Shown: positions 44,672 through 54,643 of the stretch, piece after piece
Numbering within the stretch: position 1 is the first letter of the stretch
Layout of the letters: each line of letters begins with the position of its first letter
Assembly: GCA_024867545.1 (NCBI GenBank)
Contig: JANFNE010000032.1
Span: forward strand, 186,001-250,000
Source: Phytopythium helicoides
Lineage: Eukaryota > Oomycota > Peronosporomycetes > Pythiales > Pythiaceae
Reading direction: 5' to 3'
Length of the DNA stretch: 64,000 bases
Notes under the pieces: generated by a model
Told to the model about the DNA's origin: nothing
Databases searched by the model: none
What the model saw: the letters and a program-made list of their open reading frames with translations, nothing else
Program-made: the position numbers and the translations under genes

Positions 44672-45235
44672 ATGGCTCGCCACTTCTTCACTCTGCTGCT
44701 GGCTGCGGCCGCGATCAGCTCGGCAGTCGCCCACGGGGGCGAGGAGCACGAGGAGAGCTCGAGCTCTACCGAGGGCTCGGGCACGTCCGTGACCGTCGTG
44801 GGCGGCGAGTGTGATGCCGACACCTCGGCTGATGCCATCGCCATCATCGACAACTCGACCTACTTCAGCTCGTGTGCCGAGGCCGAGGAGGGCGTGACCT
44901 TCAACGTCACGACGCTCTTCGACGTGCTGGAACTGTCGGCCGAGGACTTCCTGCTCTTCTGCAACTCATCCACGTGCCTCGAGCCCGTGCACGAATTGCT
45001 CTCACTTCCGTCTGACTGCCTCATCGAGTACGATGGAACGGACCGCAACCTCTCTGCCGAAGTCAGGGACCTCCACGATCAGTGCCACGAACTGCTGGAG
45101 GCTACCGAGGGCTCGGCTTCCAACAGCTCGGCATCGGCTTCTGCGTCAGCCGACAGTGCCGCGTCTGCCCATGCGTTCTACCCGGCGCTACTTGTTGCGG
45201 TGGTTGCCTCGGTCGCATCCAGCCTCGTGCTATGA
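44672..45235 (+). CDS. Elicitin-like secreted protein with GPI-type tail
   Basis: 187 residues. A signal peptide (MARHFFTLLLAAAAISSAVA, residues 1-20) is followed by a Ser/Glu-rich spacer. An elicitin-like domain of about 95 residues has six cysteines in the family order (GEC, SSC, LFC, STC, SDC, DQC). A Ser/Ala-rich stalk and a hydrophobic C-terminus (FYPALLVAVVASVASSLVL) suggest GPI anchoring. Elicitins are oomycete sterol-binding extracellular proteins recognised by plants. This member is of the divergent ELL type: Asn-x-Ser/Thr sites sit near the core and an extra N-terminal acidic segment precedes the first Cys. Sterol transfer is not established for this type. Single exon, intact frame. 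Confidence 0.8.
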   Translation: MARHFFTLLLAAAAISSAVAHGGEEHEESSSSTEGSGTSVTVVGGECDADTSADAIAIIDNSTYFSSCAEAEEGVTFNVTTLFDVLELSAEDFLLFCNSSTCLEPVHELLSLPSDCLIEYDGTDRNLSAEVRDLHDQCHELLEATEGSASNSSASASASADSAASAHAFYPALLVAVVASVASSLVL

Positions 45236-45567
45236 GTGTAGATCATTGGGCTGGGACTCACCGCTGTTTGCTTATAAAAATCGAGTCCTTCGTTGTGTCT
45301 ACTGTTCATTGTGTTTGTGATCGTGGCGGAAGTGCTCCTGTCTGGCGGGATCGGAACCGGGTTGCTATCAAGTCACATAGAGTACGGCAATCCATGCTAC
45401 TAGCTCGAGCCTATTCAACGCAACGATCACGGCTCACCTGTCGACGTCGTGAGTGGATGGCGCCCCTATAAGGTGACCTGAAGCCCGTCAGGTAGGACAT
45501 GTCCACATGCATCTCGCTAGGAATACCGTAGACAAAAGATGACACCCCATCAATGATTGTTATCCAT
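45236..45567. other. Intergenic between elicitin and palindrome
   Basis: No gene seen; elicitin 3' flank and the outer flank of the left palindrome arm. Confidence 0.5.
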
Positions 45568-47556
45568 TGCACAGTACTCAGCGCCTTCCTCTCCGGATAG
45601 ACGCGTTACACAACTGTTTGGGGCTGCCGTTGTACACTGCCCTGCAGCCGCCGCTGCTACGATACTCTCTCGAGCCTCTTCGCCGTGACACGGTCTCATT
45701 TACGAATTTCCTCTCTTCCGACCCAGAGCAGCCATGGAGCAGCAGTCCGTTACGCCCGCCACTGCCACTGGCATGCGCCACTTCTCGCCGCTGCAGGCGA
45801 TCAAGGGCGAGCGCGAGCGTCCGTTCCACTGTCCCGTGCCGTCCTGCGGCGGCCGCTTCCAGCGCAAGTTCACGCTGCGAGAGCACATGAAGACCCACAC
45901 GGGCGAGAAGCCGTACCAGTGCGCCATCCGCACTTGCGCCAAGCGCTTCAGCACGTCGGGCAACCTCGCCCGCCACCGCCGCCTCCACATGCTCAAGAAG
46001 CTCGAGTGTCCCGTCGATGGCTGCACCCGCATCTTCACCAAGTCGGACAAGCTCGCACGCCACCTTCAGAACCACCTCGGGAGCGTTGCTCACATCTGCG
46101 TCGTCGAGGGCTGCGGCAAGACCTTCAGCACCGCCGGCAACCTCACGCGCCACTTGCGCACGCAGCACCCGCCGAACGCCAAGAAGATGTCGATGGCCGA
46201 TCTTCCCGAGGTCTCAGCAGCCGCTGGAGCTGCGGGCTTTGCTCCCGCCGCCTTCGGAATGGGCTGCCAGCCGGGTGACGACCACTTCACTCCGTGGACG
46301 CTGCAGGGTGTGACCGAGCGCACGAGCGTGTCCGACCTCGAGATGGTCGAGCTGCTGCAGTGCCTGTTCCAGGAGGACGCCCAGCTCCACCGCCAGCACA
46401 TGCACCTCGACCTGCCGCACCAGCAGCAGCAGCACCGCGTGGTCCCTCAGCTCGTGCTCCCGCAGCTGACGACTCCGCAGAGCTCGACAGGAGTGCCGCA
46501 GCTCGTGCTCCCGCCGCTGCCGTCACCTCCGCAGGGCCAGCAGCAGGGCCAGCAGCAGCACCCGTTCCTGCTCTCGCTGTAGGCATAGTTTTGTATCAAC
46601 GCGTGGATTTGTCTGTAAGCATCAACTGTATTGTAATGAAGTGCCCAATTTGAAAGAGACATGGATCCTTGAGGTCGAACACCAACTACGATACCATTCC
46701 CACCACTCCTCGACCACCCTCCCGCAGCCACAGCTTTCCCACAGACCACAGCGACACCGCATGCTGTATCTCTAACCGCGGGAGCCGCACCGCTCGCTCA
46801 CCCCGCCTTGACAAGCAAGACACGCTCTCCGTCGCACCGTCTGGTCGTCAGTGATTCCTTGAATCTACCGATCTACACGGAGTGCAAGTTGCAGTCGGCC
46901 GGCACGGCAAGCACATCCGGTCGACTTTGGTAGTCGACAACCGAACGCTCTGCGAACCCGGCTGCTGGCCGCGAATAGAGGCCTTACAAATACCAAGTCC
47001 TCGGTAGAATCGCGGAGGCTCACAGAAAAGCCATGTGCCACTTCACACAGATACATACACGCAATTCGACTTTGCGAAAAAACCGAACTTCTTTGGCTGG
47101 TGGTGAGTGGAATGCGTGGAATGACAACGCTACTCCCAATCCAGTGCGGCAGGATTCTTGGCGAGTCGGAGCCACCGGATGTCGAAGCTGTGAAGCGGCA
47201 GGCTCCAAGCAGGTGGACCACGGCTCCGACTTTATGCCTCCTCGGTAGACATGGGTGTCCTCGGCGCGACCTCTTCAATGTCGGTCGTCATCGCAAAGGC
47301 CCACCACCTGCTCTGATAACTTTTCCAACGTGCTGACTTACGCCTTTGCTGACGTGCCGACGCACATGGGCATCAAGGCGATGCGTGGACCAGGACACTA
47401 GCGTGCGAGGCAGTCGGACTCAGCATGCTGCTCTTTGTACGGTAAAGGAGCTCACCAAGACGTTTATGCGTGAAGCTGCTGGTGATGGCGTGCAAAGTTC
47501 ACCTTTCCATTCACCAGAGATGTCGTCGTGCTGAAAAGGCTTTGGGCCCCGTTGTC
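45568..47556. repeat. Left arm of a large palindrome
   Basis: Matches the reverse complement of 48512-50510 almost base for base, starting at TGCACAGTACTC (45568) and ending at GGGCCCCGTTGTC (47556). It carries one zinc-finger gene and about 950 bp of non-coding 3' sequence. The arms differ by scattered substitutions, more in the inner part, and by a 16-bp insertion (GAACTCGAGGGCTCAC) at the outer end of the right arm. Confidence 0.9.
45734..46582 (+). CDS. C2H2 zinc-finger transcription factor, left palindrome copy
   Basis: 282 residues, single exon. Four TFIIIA-type C2H2 fingers lie at about residues 35-155 (CPVPSCGGRFQRKFTLREH, CAIRTCAKRFSTSGNLARH, CPVDGCTRIFTKSDKLARH, CVVEGCGKTFSTAGNLTRH), with a TGEKPY linker between the first two. 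The C-terminal half is Gln/Pro/Leu-rich (HLDLPHQQQQHRVVPQ, LPSPPQGQQQ), typical of an activation domain. A nuclear DNA-binding regulator; target unknown. The protein is identical to the convergent copy at 49479-50327; only silent base changes were noticed. Confidence 0.88.
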   Translation: MEQQSVTPATATGMRHFSPLQAIKGERERPFHCPVPSCGGRFQRKFTLREHMKTHTGEKPYQCAIRTCAKRFSTSGNLARHRRLHMLKKLECPVDGCTRIFTKSDKLARHLQNHLGSVAHICVVEGCGKTFSTAGNLTRHLRTQHPPNAKKMSMADLPEVSAAAGAAGFAPAAFGMGCQPGDDHFTPWTLQGVTERTSVSDLEMVELLQCLFQEDAQLHRQHMHLDLPHQQQQHRVVPQLVLPQLTTPQSSTGVPQLVLPPLPSPPQGQQQGQQQHPFLLSL

Positions 47557-48511
47557 GGGACGCGTCGTTAATGTTTCGCTGAGCGCTGCAGCTTGTAAAC
47601 CACAACGTTAGAATGGCTAGAACTACGGCTCGAGGCGGGAGATGTGCTCAGGTTTGGTGGTTCATCCTGCTACTGTTTCCCGCTCCTCACCAATGTTCTT
47701 GTTGTACTGAACTGCGTGTTTGAGTCGCATCACAAAACCCTCTGTTCAGGACTGCCCAAACCGGAAAGCTACCAAAGGAGATGCCTCAGTTCCATGCTGC
47801 AGAAGGTAGATGAGGTAGAATGCTCTCTCGATTGCGCTGTCAGCGATGGAGAAAATGTTGGTGTAATCATGGGCACACCGTGCTCGACAAGTACCAGAGA
47901 TACGCAATGTGCGCGAACGTCACGACGATGAATGTGATTCAAAGCAAGCTGGACGACGGCTTGGCGCGGAATACATCCATCGTGACGTCGAGCGTCGAAC
48001 CCTACAGCAGCTATGTCGTCAGGATATCGTGACAGGCTATCGATGTCACTAAGAAAACAGTTGTTGCTGGCTATGATAGCTTCTTCGCCCTCTATCGTGT
48101 TGCTGCTGAGGGATGCCTCTCCGATGAGGGCTTTTAGATGGACCCAATGGGCTTGCCATGCCCACACACTATCGTTTAGCGCAGCTATTAGCGCTTCTTG
48201 GGATGAAACGACGGGAAGACTCGTAGCACACCTCCATAATGCAATTAAACGGCAGACTTGCGCGAGTACTCGACAAATGTTGTTTTCGAATCTTGACAGT
48301 GCTGCAGACAGAATTCTGTGGTACAACTCGAGAAGACACATACTGCGTTAGTGTGGGGCTGGAAGCAGTAGTGTCAGACTGCACAAACAAATCTCGGCTC
48401 CTCGATTGCTCCTGTACGTCCCTCTCTCAGGTAGAGGTATACACAGTAGCAGCGGCACTCAAAGCAGCGTCAACATTGGCATGATCTTGCAAGTAAAGAA
48501 GAACGCAACTT
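47557..48511. other. Unique spacer of the palindrome
   Basis: 955 bp not repeated elsewhere in the window. A minus-strand 190-codon frame (47769-48341) has some coding-like texture (SVWAWQAHWVHLKALIGEAS) but no domain; not called as a gene. Confidence 0.5.
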
Positions 48512-50510
48512 GACAACGGGGCCCAAAGCCTTTTCAGCACGACGACATCTCTGGTGAATGGAAAGGGGACCTCTGCACGCCATCACCAGCAGCTTCACGC
48601 ATAAACGTCTTGGTGAGCTCCTTTACCGTACAAAGAGCAGCATGCTGAGTCCGACTGCCTCGCACGCTAGTGTCCCCGTCCACGCATCGCCTCGACGCCA
48701 ATGTACGTCGGCACGTCAGCAAAGGCGCAAGTCGGCACGTTGGAAAAGTTTTCACAGCGGATGTTGGCCATTTGCGATGACGACCGACGTTGAAGAGATC
48801 GCGACTGAGGACACCCATGTCTACCGAGGAGCCATAAAGTCGGAGCCGTGATCCACCTGCTTGGAGCCTGCCGCTCCACAGCTTCGACATCCGGTGGCTC
48901 CGACTCGCCAAGAATCCTGCCGCTCTGGATTGGGAGCAGCGTTGTCATTCCACGCATTCCACTCACCACCAGCCAAAGAAGTTCGGTTTTTCGCAAAGCC
49001 GAATTGCGTGTATGTATCTGTGTGAAGTGGCACATGGCTTTTCTGTGAGCCTCCGCGATTCTACCGAGGACTTGGTATTTGTAAAGGACTCTATTCACGA
49101 CCAGCAGCTGGGTTCGTGGTTGTCGACTACCAAAGTCGACCGGATGTGCTTGCCGTGCCGTGCCGACTGCAACTTGCACTCCATGTAGATCGGTAGATTC
49201 AAGGAATCACTGACGGCCAGACGGTTCGACGGAGAGCGTGTCTTGCTTGTCAAGGCGGGGTGAGCGAGCGGTGCGGCTCCCGCGGTTAGAGATACAGCAT
49301 GCGGTGTCGCTGTGGTCTGTGGGAAAGCTGTGGCTGCGGGAGGGTGGTCGAGGAGTGGTGGGAATGGTATCGTAGTTGGTGTTCGACCTCAAGGATCCAT
49401 GTCTCTTTCAAATTGGGCACTTCATTACAATACAGTTGATGCTTACAGACAAATCCACGCGTTGATACAAAACTATGCCTACAGCGAGAGCAGGAACGGG
49501 TGCTGCTGCTGGCCCTGCTGCTGGCCCTGCGGAGGTGACGGCAGCGGCGGGAGCACGAGCTGCGGCACTCCTGTCGAGCTCTGCGGAGTCGTCAGCTGCG
49601 GGAGCACGAGCTGAGGAACCACGCGGTGCTGCTGCTGCTGGTGCGGCAGGTCGAGGTGCATGTGCTGGCGGTGGAGCTGGGCGTCCTCCTGGAACAGGCA
49701 CTGCAGCAGCTCGACCATCTCGAGGTCGGACACGCTCGTGCGCTCGGTCACACCCTGCAGCGTCCACGGAGTGAAGTGGTCGTCACCCGGCTGGCAGCCC
49801 ATTCCGAAGGCGGCGGGAGCAAAGCCCGCAGCTCCAGCGGCTGCTGAGACCTCGGGGAGATCGGCCATCGACATCTTCTTGGCGTTCGGCGGGTGCTGCG
49901 TGCGCAAGTGGCGCGTGAGGTTGCCGGCGGTGCTGAAGGTCTTGCCGCAGCCCTCGACGACGCAGATGTGAGCAACGCTCCCGAGGTGGTTCTGAAGGTG
50001 GCGTGCGAGCTTGTCCGACTTGGTGAAGATGCGGGTGCAGCCATCGACGGGACACTCGAGCTTCTTGAGCATGTGGAGGCGGCGGTGGCGGGCGAGGTTG
50101 CCCGACGTGCTGAAGCGCTTGGCGCAAGTGCGGATGGCGCACTGGTACGGCTTCTCGCCCGTGTGGGTCTTCATGTGCTCTCGCAGCGTGAACTTGCGCT
50201 GGAAGCGGCCGCCGCAGGACGGCACGGGACAGTGGAACGGACGCTCGCGCTCGCCCTTGATCGCCTGCAGCGGCGAGAAGTGGCGCATGCCAGTGGCAGT
50301 GGCGGGCGTAACGGACTGCTGCTCCATGGCTGCTCTGGGTCGGAAGAGAGGAAATTCGTAAATGAGACCGTGTCACGGCGAAGAGGCTCGAGAGAGTATC
50401 GTAGCAGCGGCGGCTGCAGGGCAGTGTACAACGGCAGCCCCAAACAGTTGTGTAACGCGTCTATCCGGAGAGGAAGGCGCTGGAACTCGAGGGCTCACGA
50501 GTACTGTGCA
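48512..50510. repeat. Right arm of the large palindrome
   Basis: Inverted copy of 45568-47556. Differences from the left arm are concentrated in the inner non-coding part (for example near 49090-49130), while the zinc-finger coding part is nearly identical. Confidence 0.9.
49479..50327 (-). CDS. C2H2 zinc-finger transcription factor, right palindrome copy
   Basis: 282 residues with four C2H2 fingers and a Gln/Pro-rich tail, identical in protein sequence to the left copy. The two genes are convergent (3' ends facing across the spacer). Silent differences include one codon in the VVPQ region and one in ADLPE. The 5' flank back to the outer arm end is shared, so both copies should have the same core promoter. 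Confidence 0.88.
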   Translation of the reverse strand: MEQQSVTPATATGMRHFSPLQAIKGERERPFHCPVPSCGGRFQRKFTLREHMKTHTGEKPYQCAIRTCAKRFSTSGNLARHRRLHMLKKLECPVDGCTRIFTKSDKLARHLQNHLGSVAHICVVEGCGKTFSTAGNLTRHLRTQHPPNAKKMSMADLPEVSAAAGAAGFAPAAFGMGCQPGDDHFTPWTLQGVTERTSVSDLEMVELLQCLFQEDAQLHRQHMHLDLPHQQQQHRVVPQLVLPQLTTPQSSTGVPQLVLPPLPSPPQGQQQGQQQHPFLLSL

Positions 50511-52240
50511 GAGCCGCGAGCTATGGATAGGGCCAGCTTATTAACACCGCTTGGGCTAGTAGCGACCATAGTGATGGTGAGCACCATAGTTTCGCCAAGG
50601 TGTTGGCCTCCCGCGCCCGGCTGTGGTCGTCACGGAGCCTTGCAAAACGACAAGCCCCAGCAGCAAAATCACTCTCGTGTGTGCTTGACGCCGGGTCTCT
50701 AGCGCTGTCGCCCACGGCTTGCTTGGCAGGAACGTGGTCCAAAAAAGAAAGCTCGCCCGCTCGCGGTGTCACGCTGCCCGTCTGGCTCGGCCCTCGCGGC
50801 TCTGCGCGTTGGAAGGAGCCACCAAGTCTCTTTTGAGGGCGCGTGAGCCTCGAGGGGTGACATCTGCTGTACAGCACGAGGGCACTTGACGTTGCGGCCA
50901 TTGCACAGATGCGGACACCGTGTTAGCCGACGACGCTATTGGCCAAATCTGCCGCCCAGAACGCAAACCGATCAAGGGACCTTGATTGTTCATGCGACCG
51001 ATATTGTTCCTATTCAACATCGCCCCCCAGCCGGTGCCGATCGTAAGCGAAAGCAAAGTGTGCTGCCGTCAAGCAAGTCTGTCCACCGAGAATTTCTCTC
51101 TCACTCGAGATTGGATCGCCCCATCGGAGAACTTGGTGCTAGTGCTAGTGCTGGTTTACATTCGTTACCAGATGGAGGCCTTTCATCATAAACGAATCAC
51201 ATGGCTGCGCTAAACGTCTCATGAAGGCGCTGAACTCTTGAAGTCGCATCGTGCGCATCCGGAGTTCGGCTTTCCGGCTTGTTGTGTGGATTTTAACCGT
51301 GTCGCGGACCCGAACATATCGGTGGATACTGTACGGAGCGAGGTGATGTACGCCTGTGCGGTGCTGCGCCGCGCGCAGATACTGGAGTCAAGAGCGAGAT
51401 AGCGTGAAAATGGAGTGGCACAAGTCGGCGACAGTAGCACGTCTTGCACGACTGGAGGGGACTCATCAAAATTGTGCTGCACGGCCTCCCGGATCCACAT
51501 ACACCTGTGCACCAGGCGTCTTCTCATGCTGCAAGTGCATTGTCCGACCCGTGACGATCTTTGAGTTTTTCGGCAGCCGTCACGGAACGCACGTTGCGTT
51601 AGTACTGTACGGCTGCTAGTCCTCTACATGGATTCGCGAGCAAGTTGCTCTAGCTTAGTACTGTACACTCTGAGTCTGCTCGTGCACGATTTGCTCCGGC
51701 TGGCAATGCGGACGCATGGGGCTGTCCGCCCTCGGATAAATGTCGAGCCAACCCGACTGCGCAGCAATAGAAGCACGTGTTGCACCGCAGTTGTCCCAAC
51801 CAGTGTCACAGTGAACTATCATTGTGGTGGCTCCATGAGATTCACCACCGAATCTCTATTACACTGCACAGGCACGCTGTCGTTCGATCGTGCTGCCCTC
51901 GTTCTTCACGTCATCACTCACCACTCGCGTTCGCAATGGAGAAAGCGGCCACGACCTCTGCAGATGATGACAATGGGCGTTTGTCCACTTCAAAGATCCT
52001 TTGGCTAGTCTAGGAGACGCGAAATTCCTCGACACGTCGTCGCGGTCAGGTTGATTGATTCCTTCCAGGTGTCAGTCGCCGTCGCAATCAGCACCAGCAG
52101 CAGGCAGCAGCAAGTCTGACGCAAGTCAAGTTGATTTGTCCGGCGGCACATTGCACATCCATACGGCATAAGCCGTCATCGCCACAAACCACAAGATCAC
52201 CACCACATGGAAAGCGTATCCAGTTGCCGACTGTACTAAC
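50511..52240. other. Intergenic, no gene seen
   Basis: About 1.7 kb with only short frames on either strand and no recognised domain. GTACTGTAC motifs near 51603 and 51658 recall the 8.8-10.7 kb region. Confidence 0.5.
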
Positions 52241-54643
52241 TTACACGAGATTGTTGCCGTAGGGCGTCAAATCGCCCTTAATGCTGTTCTTGGCAGTGAG
52301 GTCAGCCTCGCTCGCAGATGCGACGGACACGCTTGCTACCTCCTTGTGCTCCAGCTTGGCCACTTGATCCCTTAGTCGAGCCTGGGTCTTCCGTCGCGAA
52401 CGCATCGTGAAAATCACAATCAGCGTTGTGATGACGATAGCGACGCCGGCCACAATGAGGGACACATACAACGGCGGTCCGTAGACAGAATCGTCTGTCG
52501 AGGAGGTCGCTGATGCGGCCTCTGTGCACCGCGGTCCACTCCATGACGTTGACACGCAGTCGCATCGCTTGTTCACGCACGAGCCGGTGATAATAGTGCT
52601 GTCGATAGTACAATCGTCATCTGTCTCGCAGAAAGCCATTCCCGATACCTCCGTGTACGGATTGTCCGTCGTTGTGTAGTCGTCGATGTGGTCCTCAATC
52701 CACTGGGCAGTCGGGTGCGTTGACGGATCGCAGCCGATTGCCATGGAAGTTCCATCGGACGTGTCTTGGTACAAGCGGATGTAGTCGATCTTCATATACA
52801 TCGGGAACGAATCGCAAATGTCATTGGACTCGGAGTTCGAGCCGTCTCCGTAGCAGCTGCTGCCTGCGTTCGGGGGTGTCGAGCCCCACGACGACGACAA
52901 GGCCACGTTGAAGATCAGGTACATGGGCTCTTCGACCATGATCTTCTTGGGGTTCATTTGCGCAGTGTCTTGTGGGACGTTCATGAGCGCGTCCGCCGTA
53001 ACCTCGAAGATTGGCTGGCCCTCGACCATCCACCGAATGTATCCCTCGTCGCCCATGACCCACTCAAGCGTGTACGTAACCCAGTCCAAGTATGCAGCCA
53101 TTTGTACTTCCCAGTTGGCCGAAATTGCGTCCATTTGGTACGCAAACTCGGATCCGGCGCTCGTTGATCCACTAGAATCTGTACACTCGGAATCAGTGTT
53201 GCCAGCACTGCACAAGTACGCCCCCATGTACGCGTTCTGCTTGGGGAAGCACGTTCCATTGGCGTTGATTCCCCACCGGATGTCTGTGCCGTTGATATAG
53301 TCCAGATCCGAGTGCACATCATAGGACGCAGGGCACAGCTCCATAGTACACGCGTTTTCGGTGATCCCTGCGGTAAGTGACTTGTTGATAGTCTGGAACG
53401 ACTGGATCAGGTCTTCTTCGGAATCACAAATGTTGTTGGGCCCGTACCGAAGACCTTGGTACCACGAGAGATGACCGCGCTCCTTCCAGTAGTACTCCGT
53501 CGGGACATCCTGGTTGTTGGCGCCCTCGGTCGTGCACGAATAGCCGTAGAAGCAGTACGCAGACGTATTGTCGATAAACATGCGGAAGTCTTCGGGCATG
53601 CCGGGGCCGACCTGGATGGACGTCGAGATGGCTGTACCTCCACCCTCGAGGATATCGATCTCTGGTGCGCCGCGACCCTGGTTGGGGTTGAGACCGTGTC
53701 CCGGGTCGTCGTCGCAGGCGCTGATGCGCTGATTCTGCGATGGCAGGATGGTCTCATTGCACTCGTTATACGTGAATGGCCACATGCGGCTCGTAGACGA
53801 AGAGAACAATGCACGACCGAGGTTCCCCATAAGCCAGATGCCGGGCCACGTTGGGTAGTAAGCGATTGTTGCAGCTCTCGCAGTGAGCGAGCCGTTGACC
53901 ACGTCTGGGTTGCCCGACTCGTTCGTGACGGCTCCTGGGAGCTGGGCACGCACCTCCACGGCACCGCCCTGCATACAGAACTTGTTCCAGCTCTGCACCA
54001 TTCCGGAGCGGTAGTAGAAGGTCACGTCCTCGTACCCAGCCGGGGTCATGTAGCTGTTCCAGACCGTGACGTTGATCTCGTCCAGCATGATCTCGATCTG
54101 GAAGTAGCACGTGTCGTCGTCGTCGCACACGGTCGTGGTCATGTTGTGCGAGTAGTACTCGAGCGCCGAGTTGGTGCCGTCCGCCATTTCCATGGACGTC
54201 CACAGGTGGTCATCACCGGCTTCGAAGCTGCGGCCGGCCGTGTTGAACTCGTCGCTCATGGTCAGCGTCCAGGTCTCTCCCCTCGACGACGTGTAGGTCT
54301 GGTCATCGTCCGAAGTGGCCGGGTCCACCCACGGCAAGATCCCCGACTTGGTCGTGTACTGCTTGGCGTTCACTGGGTCTCCATGGAGCGCCGACGCCGC
54401 TGCAACAACCGCCACCAGAGTCCAACTTGACGCCTTCATAGCTCGACGACCACGCCGACTTGGGGCCTGGAATTTCTTCAGCGACCCAACGAGACTGGCC
54501 GCTTGGGCTCCCAAGGCTCCGCCGGCGGCCGTCGCATCGCTGTCGCACTCCTCGACGCTCTGCCACGCTCCTTTGCTATCATCTCGGACCGGTTTCCAAC
54601 GCAAATGACTGGCGCTCAGTATAGGAAAGGCGGGCGAAGCCAC
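52241..54643 (-). CDS. SKN1/KRE6-type beta-glucan biosynthesis protein (GH16-like)
   Basis: 800 codons, single exon. A second ATG (54439, MKASSWTLVAVVAAASALHG) would place a classic signal peptide at the N-terminus and is a good alternative start. The lumenal/extracellular GH16-like domain covers about residues 120-640: MSDEFNTAGRSF, YRSGMVQSWNKFCMQGG, WPGIWLMGNLGR and the catalytic-type EIDILEGG, plus YIRLYQD near its end. A short Cys-rich EGF-like segment follows (CVNKRCDCVSTSWSGPRC). One membrane span (VSLIVAGVAIVITTLIVIF, about 735-755) and a basic cytosolic tail close the protein. In yeast KRE6/SKN1 are needed for beta-1,6-glucan; oomycete walls contain beta-1,3/1,6-glucans, so a role in wall glucan synthesis or remodelling is inferred. 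Intact frame. Confidence 0.85.
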   Translation of the reverse strand: MASPAFPILSASHLRWKPVRDDSKGAWQSVEECDSDATAAGGALGAQAASLVGSLKKFQAPSRRGRRAMKASSWTLVAVVAAASALHGDPVNAKQYTTKSGILPWVDPATSDDDQTYTSSRGETWTLTMSDEFNTAGRSFEAGDDHLWTSMEMADGTNSALEYYSHNMTTTVCDDDDTCYFQIEIMLDEINVTVWNSYMTPAGYEDVTFYYRSGMVQSWNKFCMQGGAVEVRAQLPGAVTNESGNPDVVNGSLTARAATIAYYPTWPGIWLMGNLGRALFSSSTSRMWPFTYNECNETILPSQNQRISACDDDPGHGLNPNQGRGAPEIDILEGGGTAISTSIQVGPGMPEDFRMFIDNTSAYCFYGYSCTTEGANNQDVPTEYYWKERGHLSWYQGLRYGPNNICDSEEDLIQSFQTINKSLTAGITENACTMELCPASYDVHSDLDYINGTDIRWGINANGTCFPKQNAYMGAYLCSAGNTDSECTDSSGSTSAGSEFAYQMDAISANWEVQMAAYLDWVTYTLEWVMGDEGYIRWMVEGQPIFEVTADALMNVPQDTAQMNPKKIMVEEPMYLIFNVALSSSWGSTPPNAGSSCYGDGSNSESNDICDSFPMYMKIDYIRLYQDTSDGTSMAIGCDPSTHPTAQWIEDHIDDYTTTDNPYTEVSGMAFCETDDDCTIDSTIITGSCVNKRCDCVSTSWSGPRCTEAASATSSTDDSVYGPPLYVSLIVAGVAIVITTLIVIFTMRSRRKTQARLRDQVAKLEHKEVASVSVASASEADLTAKNSIKGDLTPYGNNLV

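Noticed and set aside
47769..48341. 190-codon frame in the palindrome spacer
   Set aside because: Some protein-like texture, but no domain, no splice partners and no second copy; left as uncertain.
45568..50510. Palindrome as a simple fold-back assembly artefact
   Set aside because: The arms differ at many inner positions and by a 16-bp insertion, and a 955-bp unique spacer separates them.
50521..50901. 126-codon minus frame outside the right palindrome arm
   Set aside because: No recognisable feature; sits beside the arm boundary with no counterpart on the left side.
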